A stretch of DNA of 11,416 nt from Alphaproteobacteria bacterium. Its GTDB lineage: Bacteria; Pseudomonadota; Alphaproteobacteria; JAAXGF01. The position numbers and the translations under genes were made by a program. The notes below the pieces were generated by a model that saw nothing but the letters and a program-made list of their open reading frames with translations, had not been told where the DNA came from and did no database searches. Numbering within the stretch: position 1 is the first letter of the stretch; every line of letters begins with the position of its first letter. The DNA lies in NCBI GenBank assembly GCA_012267605.1, contig JAAXGF010000302.1:1-11416 (forward strand), written 5' to 3'. Below, piece by piece: positions 7,046 to 11,416 of this stretch.

Positions 7046-7220
7046 ACAAAACTACGCGATCGGCACGCCGCGAATATGGCGCTTGGCGAGATCGATTGCG
7101 ACAGCCGCTGCATCTAACAGCCTCCCCCCTTGGCGCAGCGGTAGTCCACCGCGGGTCCTCCCCCTTTCCGTGGTGTGGGCACCGCAGGATTTGCCCTATC
7201 CTGCGGTGCCGTTGTTTTTT
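7046..7220 (+). ncRNA. Candidate small RNA or attenuated 5' leader (about 165-175 nt)
   Basis: The interval runs from the predicted sigma-54 start to the U-tract of a strong intrinsic terminator. It holds no convincing ORF. It contains a GCGGT-N5-ACCGC hairpin (7138-7152), a GTGGTG-tggg-CACCGC hairpin (7170-7185) and the 13-bp terminator stem. It could be a free-standing sRNA with a poly-U tail, or the leader of the downstream dehydrogenase gene, with transcription into that gene depending on read-through. It matches none of 6S, 4.5S, tmRNA or RNase P RNA by the motifs I know. Its existence as a transcript is inferred. Confidence 0.4.
7178..7220 (+). terminator. Strong Rho-independent terminator upstream of the formaldehyde dehydrogenase gene
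   Basis: GGCACCGCAGGAT (7178-7190) and ATCCTGCGGTGCC (7198-7210) form a perfect 13-bp stem with a 7-nt loop, followed by GTTGTTTTTT (7211-7220). No gene on the + strand ends before it, and the next start codon is only 75 bases further. The 5' arm overlaps a competing 6-bp hairpin (7170-7175 with 7180-7185, one G-U), so the two structures are mutually exclusive, as in attenuators. Confidence 0.9.
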
Positions 7221-7295
7221 CGGAAAGATCCGGATAGGTAAGACGCACGGTCGTGGGAATATTCTTGGCCAAATTTGTGTGGGGGGAGTAGCGGG

Positions 7296-8402
7296 ATGGA
7301 TGTTCGCGCAGCGATAGCATTCGAAGCGGGAAAACAGCTCAGTTTGGAGACAGTGCAGCTCGACGGCCCGAAAGCCGGCGAGGTTTTGGTCGAAATCAAG
7401 GCGACAGGGGTCTGCCATACCGACACCTTTACCCTGTCGGGAGACGATCCCGAAGGCCGATTCGCGGCGATTCTGGGTCATGAGGGCGCGGGTGTCGTCG
7501 TCGAAGTCGGCGAAGGCGTATCCTCGGTCGCCGTGGGCGATCACGTCATCCCGTTGTACATCGCCGAATGCCGCCGTTGTGCCTACTGCCTTTCGGGAAA
7601 GACCAACCTTTGTCAGGCCGTGCGTAGTACCCAGGGTCTCGGGGTTATGCCGGACGGCACCAGCCGATTTTCTTTGGGCGGAAAACCGGTGCTGCATTAC
7701 ATGGGGACCTCGACGTTCGCCAATTTCACGGTGTTGCCGGAAATTTCGGTTGCGAAAATCCGTCCGGACGCCCCTTTCGACAAAGTCTGCTACATCGGTT
7801 GCGGTGTCACCACCGGTATCGGTGCCGTAATGAATACGGCCAAGGTGACCTACGGGGCGACCGTCGCTGTGTTTGGGCTCGGTGGCATCGGTCTCAATGT
7901 TATTCAAGGTGCCCGTATGGTCGGCGCCAGTCGAATAATCGGCTTAGACACCAATCCAGCCAAACGTGAATTGGCAGAAAAATTCGGTATGACCGATTTC
8001 CTCAACCCGGACGACGTGGACGATGTTGTCGCCGCCATCACGGAGTTGACGGATGGCGGGGTCGACTACAGCTTTGAGTGTATCGGCAATGTTGAGGTGA
8101 TGCGCCAAGCCCTCGAATGTTGTCACAAGGGCTGGGGAGAAAGCGTGATTATCGGCGTTGCCGGCGCTGGGCAGGAGATCAGTACCCGTCCATTCCAATT
8201 GGTTACGGGCCGGGTATGGCGTGGAACTGCTTTCGGTGGCGCCAAGGGCCGAACGGACGTGCCGAGAATTGTCGACTGGTACATGGAGGGCAAGGTCAAT
8301 ATCGACGATCTTATCACTCACTCCATGCCTCTAACAGACATCAACAAGGCATTCGATCTGATGCACGCGGGTGAATCAATTCGCAGTGTCGTGACTTATT
8401 GA
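7296..8402 (+). CDS. adhC: S-(hydroxymethyl)glutathione dehydrogenase (class III alcohol dehydrogenase)
   Basis: This 368-residue zinc enzyme oxidises S-hydroxymethylglutathione, the spontaneous adduct of formaldehyde and glutathione, to S-formylglutathione with NAD+. It can also reduce S-nitrosoglutathione. Catalytic zinc ligands are Cys40 (GVCHTD), His62 (GHE) and Cys169 (GCGVTTG). Structural zinc ligands are Cys92, 95, 98 and 106 (ECRRCAYC and TNLC). Arg110 in the R-x-TQG segment matches the class III Arg115 that binds the glutathione carboxylate. The NAD fold has FGLGGIG (193-199). ATG 7296 is preferred over an in-frame TTG at 7275. It has GGGGGGAG 7 nt upstream, and the protein then begins MDVRAAIAFEAGK like the family. 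No S-formylglutathione hydrolase gene follows; a convergent gene overlaps the 3' end by 7 bp. An upstream sigma-54 promoter and a terminator suggest unusual control. frmA is an equivalent name. Confidence 0.97.
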   Translation: MDVRAAIAFEAGKQLSLETVQLDGPKAGEVLVEIKATGVCHTDTFTLSGDDPEGRFAAILGHEGAGVVVEVGEGVSSVAVGDHVIPLYIAECRRCAYCLSGKTNLCQAVRSTQGLGVMPDGTSRFSLGGKPVLHYMGTSTFANFTVLPEISVAKIRPDAPFDKVCYIGCGVTTGIGAVMNTAKVTYGATVAVFGLGGIGLNVIQGARMVGASRIIGLDTNPAKRELAEKFGMTDFLNPDDVDDVVAAITELTDGGVDYSFECIGNVEVMRQALECCHKGWGESVIIGVAGAGQEISTRPFQLVTGRVWRGTAFGGAKGRTDVPRIVDWYMEGKVNIDDLITHSMPLTDINKAFDLMHAGESIRSVVTY

Positions 8403-8716
8403 GTGACGTCCAAACTCGCCCATCCGTATTCAGCGACCGGGATGCGACCGCACGAATCAAAGACAACCCCCTCCGATTCCAATCGGCGGCGCTGTTCAGC
8501 CATCGCGCTGGATTCGCGCCGGCCAATTTCGCCCTTTGCGTTGACCACCCGCCACCACGGCACGGTATCGTCACGAAGTGCGTGAAGCGCGTACCCGACA
8601 CGGCGGGCGTTTCGTGGCCAACCGGCACATTTGGCGACGTCTCCGTATGTCGCGACACGCCCCGGCGGGATGGTGTTTATGATAGCGTAATAGACGGCAT
8701 ATTCTGGAGAAACCAT
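8396..8716 (-). CDS. atl: Alkyltransferase-like (ATL) DNA damage-recognition protein
   Basis: This 106-residue protein matches the DNA-binding domain of O6-alkylguanine-DNA alkyltransferases. The helix-turn-helix region is present (TYGDVAKCAGWPRNARRVGYAL). Arg38 fits the arginine finger that flips the damaged base, and Tyr24 a conserved DNA contact. The active-site PCHRV of true repair enzymes is PWWRV here (53-57), so the reactive Cys is Trp54 and the protein cannot take up the alkyl group. ATL proteins of this kind bind O6-alkylguanine and hand the lesion to nucleotide excision repair. The following His is also Trp, where E. coli YbaZ keeps PWHRV. ATG 8714-8716 has AGGTGG just upstream. It may be co-transcribed with usg, which lies 59 bases upstream on the same strand. 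It meets the formaldehyde dehydrogenase gene head-on with a 7-bp coding overlap. Confidence 0.93.
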   Translation of the reverse strand: MVSPEYAVYYAIINTIPPGRVATYGDVAKCAGWPRNARRVGYALHALRDDTVPWWRVVNAKGEIGRRESSAMAEQRRRLESEGVVFDSCGRIPVAEYGWASLDVTQ

Positions 8717-8775
8717 GCCACCTATTTAATTGCGAAACGGCGCTTTTCGCCAAATCGATTTTGACAGCCTAAAAT

Positions 8776-9039
8776 TTAGTGAAGACGGTGTTCTTCCCGA
8801 ACGTGTGTGAAATTACCGGGCGAAACTACCGAAACATTGGCGATTCTCACGGAATGGAGCTTTCCGTCGAGGGACCGTTGCCAAAATTCAAGAAATTTTC
8901 GGATTACGGGAAACTTTGGTGCAATGTCGAGAGTTTGCCAAGTGAAGGACTGCAACAGGTCGGGATGGTCTGGCAAGTGGTAAATTATTTCCGCCGTGGT
9001 CAGGCGGTAATCGCGAAGTTGATTTGATAAATCGCTCAT
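8776..9039 (-). CDS. usg: Usg family protein
   Basis: This is an 87-residue protein that I recognise as the Usg family from the stretch QLRDYRLTTAEIIYHLPDHP, followed by LLQSFTWQ, a PxFPxxRKFLxFW segment and LDGKLHSVRIA. These blocks are highly conserved across alphaproteobacteria. The molecular function is unknown to me; the name is historical and does not describe an activity. No signal peptide or membrane segment is seen, so it is probably cytoplasmic. ATG at 9037-9039 is chosen over the GTG one codon earlier because the AGAGG ribosome site lies 5 nt before it. A possible promoter on the - strand is TGTACG-N17-TATAAA (9065-9093), giving a leader of about 20 nt. A CIRCE operator lies 100 bp upstream (9139-9165), in the gap shared with groES. 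Confidence 0.92.
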   Translation of the reverse strand: MSDLSNQLRDYRLTTAEIIYHLPDHPDLLQSFTWQTLDIAPKFPVIRKFLEFWQRSLDGKLHSVRIANVSVVSPGNFTHVREEHRLH

Positions 9040-9117
9040 CACGGCCTCTCTGATACTTTGTGAATTTATACTGATCCTACAAATTCTCGTACACAGCGTC
9101 TGTATGATTGATCACAA

Positions 9118-9165
9118 ATTGTTACAATCTAGTTAATGCTAGCACTCGGTTTATATGAGTGCTAA
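9118..9165. promoter_or_regulatory. Distal CIRCE (HrcA) operator with nearby -10-like element
   Basis: CTAGCACTC-N9-GAGTGCTAA (9139-9165) matches the CIRCE consensus TTAGCACTC-N9-GAGTGCTAA with one mismatch. On the + strand a TACAAT (9123-9128, within the dyad ATTGTTACAAT) would place initiation near 9135, so HrcA bound here would cover the first transcribed bases. No good -35 was found for it. The operator is 290 bp before groES and 100 bp before usg, so it could serve a distal groESL promoter, usg, or both. Confidence 0.85.
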
Positions 9166-9339
9166 CGAAACTTTTTATTAGCGTATACAATACGTGAGGA
9201 GTTTTTTTATTGCAATAATTAGATGGGTTTACTTTTATACTAAGTTTGAATGTTTTTGCGTGTGTCTCAATCAAAGTCTCTATATCCGCGTATTTCGAGA
9301 AAATTTTCGGGCGGGCAAAAATAATTTTTCCCTCCGCCC
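9166..9339. other. AT-rich spacer with dyads between the two CIRCE operators
   Basis: No gene is supported here. The stretch is much richer in A+T than the flanking genes. It has CGTAT-N3-ATACG (9182-9194), GAAAATTTTC (9299-9308), and a compound hairpin: GGGCGG/CCGCCC (9309-9314 with 9334-9339) enclosing AAAAAT-A-ATTTTT (9317-9329). The latter ends where the TTGACA of the proximal promoter begins. A curved or UP-like promoter region, or a hairpin ending a distal transcript, are both possible; no U-tract follows the hairpin. Confidence 0.4.
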
Positions 9340-9376
9340 TTGACAGGACACGCACAAATCTCTAGCTGAATAGCTG
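9339..9376 (+). promoter_or_regulatory. Probable proximal groESL promoter
   Basis: CTTGACA at 9339-9345 is a full -35 for sigma-70 and also fits the CTTGA -35 used by alphaproteobacterial RpoH. The -10 is not clear: candidates such as TAGCTG at 9363-9368 (17-bp spacer) match poorly. Initiation around 9373-9376 would place the following CIRCE at the start of the transcript, the standard arrangement. Heat-shock sigma use is inferred. Confidence 0.5.
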
Positions 9377-9377
9377 T

Positions 9378-9404
9378 TTAGCGCTCATCGCATGAGAGTG
9401 CTAA
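9378..9404 (+). promoter_or_regulatory. Proximal CIRCE (HrcA) operator of groESL
   Basis: TTAGCGCTC-N9-GAGTGCTAA matches CIRCE with one base different (G for A in the left arm). It lies 51 bp before the groES start and just after the probable promoter. HrcA binding here should repress groESL until heat or misfolded protein titrates GroEL away. Its centre is 239 bp from the distal copy. Confidence 0.93.
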
Positions 9405-9455
9405 CAATTCCACATTTTGTTGTGTTTTGCTCACTTCAGTCAGGGAGAACTATCG

Positions 9456-9770
9456 ATGAAGTTCAGACCGTTACACGACCGCGTGGTGGTTCGCCGCGTC
9501 GATCAGATGGAAAAATCCGCCGGCGGCGTAATTATTCCGGATACCGTGAAGGAAAAGCCCATGGAGGGCGGGGTTGTTGCGGTTGGTCCGGGTGCCCGCG
9601 ACGATAGCGGTAAATTGGTGCCCTTGGACGTCAAGGCCGGCGACCGAATCCTGTTCGGCAAATGGTCGGGCACCGAAGTCAAGATCGACGGCGAAGAGCT
9701 GCTGATCATGAAGGAATCCGACATCATGGGCATCCTAGACGCCCCCGCGGACGCCAAGCAAGCAGCGTAA
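9456..9770 (+). CDS. groES: Co-chaperonin GroES
   Basis: This 104-residue protein forms the heptameric lid of the GroEL folding chamber in the cytoplasm. It starts MKFRPLHDRVVVRRVD, contains the mobile loop (about residues 16-33, KSAGGVIIPDTVKEKP, with the GGVIIP segment that contacts GroEL), the roof region around 48-55, and GDRILFGKWSGTEVKIDGEE followed by the usual LLIMKESDIMGIL end. ATG 9456 is chosen over an upstream in-frame start at 9417. GGGAG lies 8 nt before it, and the protein then begins exactly as the family does. It is the first gene of the groES-groEL operon, with groEL 39 bases downstream, and is controlled by CIRCE operator(s) upstream. Confidence 0.99.
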   Translation: MKFRPLHDRVVVRRVDQMEKSAGGVIIPDTVKEKPMEGGVVAVGPGARDDSGKLVPLDVKAGDRILFGKWSGTEVKIDGEELLIMKESDIMGILDAPADAKQAA

Positions 9771-9809
9771 GCGGCGGCGGACCAGGAACCAATTGAGGAG
9801 TAAGGAGAT

Positions 9810-11416
<1,607 letters not shown>

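Noticed and set aside
6926..7117. 63-codon + strand ORF starting GTG before the terminator
   Set aside because: No ribosome site, no family resemblance, and it spans the sigma-54 promoter and one of the dyads.
7131..7200. D-arm-like word GGCGCAGCGGTAG suggesting a tRNA
   Set aside because: No acceptor stem, anticodon arm or GGTTCRA T-loop can be placed around it; the stretch folds into leader and terminator hairpins instead.
7275..7295. TTG start giving a 375-residue dehydrogenase
   Set aside because: The extra residues MCGGSSG are translated Shine-Dalgarno sequence; ATG 7296 fits the family N-terminus and has correct RBS spacing.
9040..9042. GTG one codon before the usg ATG as start
   Set aside because: Only 2 nt separate it from AGAGG; the ATG at 9037-9039 has workable spacing.
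9122..9355. 77-codon - strand ORF between the CIRCE operators
   Set aside because: It overlaps the distal CIRCE and promoter dyads, has AT-driven composition and no recognisable domain.
9417..9455. Upstream in-frame start adding 13 residues to GroES
   Set aside because: The extra residues are unlike any GroES, and the ribosome site lies inside them, just before ATG 9456.

Overview
The window looks like chromosomal DNA of an alphaproteobacterium. The clearest signs are a Usg-family protein (a family seen almost only in that class), a groES-groEL operon preceded by CIRCE (HrcA) operators, and alphaproteobacterial-looking GroEL and ThiC sequences. Coding DNA is moderately GC-rich, and the groES upstream region is markedly AT-rich. 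The genus cannot be told from the sequence alone. No insertion sequence, integrase, prophage gene, CRISPR array, tRNA or rRNA was seen.

Layout, left to right. (1) 1-750 (+): C-terminal part of an asparagine synthase-type amidotransferase, cut by the window edge. (2) 940-2781 (-): thiC, convergent with it, with a GTG start. Its leader (about 2782-3044) carries a TPP riboswitch with an unusually long internal arm, preceded by a TTGACA promoter. (3) 3137-4381 (-): a DRGH-type DNA/RNA non-specific endonuclease fused to a C-terminal lamin-tail-like domain. Its probable terminator runs into the thiC promoter. (4) 4549-5001 (-): a small secreted protein of unknown function, downstream of (5) 5093-6835 (-): ggt, a periplasmic gamma-glutamyltransferase. 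(6) 6836-7295: a 460-base divergent intergenic region with an exact-consensus sigma-54 promoter, upstream dyads and a very strong intrinsic terminator, all facing right. (7) 7296-8402 (+): the glutathione-dependent formaldehyde dehydrogenase (class III ADH). Its 3' end overlaps (8) 8396-8716 (-): an alkyltransferase-like (ATL) protein with Trp in place of the reactive Cys. (9) 8776-9039 (-): usg. (10) 9043-9455: an AT-rich regulatory region with two CIRCE operators 239 bp apart. (11) 9456-9770 groES and 9810 onward groEL (+), the latter cut just before its natural end.

How the genes fit together: most are housekeeping or stress genes with independent control. ThiC is set by TPP, GroESL by HrcA. 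The ggt / class III ADH / ATL stretch shares a loose theme of glutathione, formaldehyde and alkylation damage. The most unusual part is the ggt-ADH intergenic region. There a sigma-54 promoter and an intrinsic terminator bracket a stretch of about 175 nt with no convincing ORF. It is either a small RNA gene or a conditional leader of the formaldehyde dehydrogenase gene.
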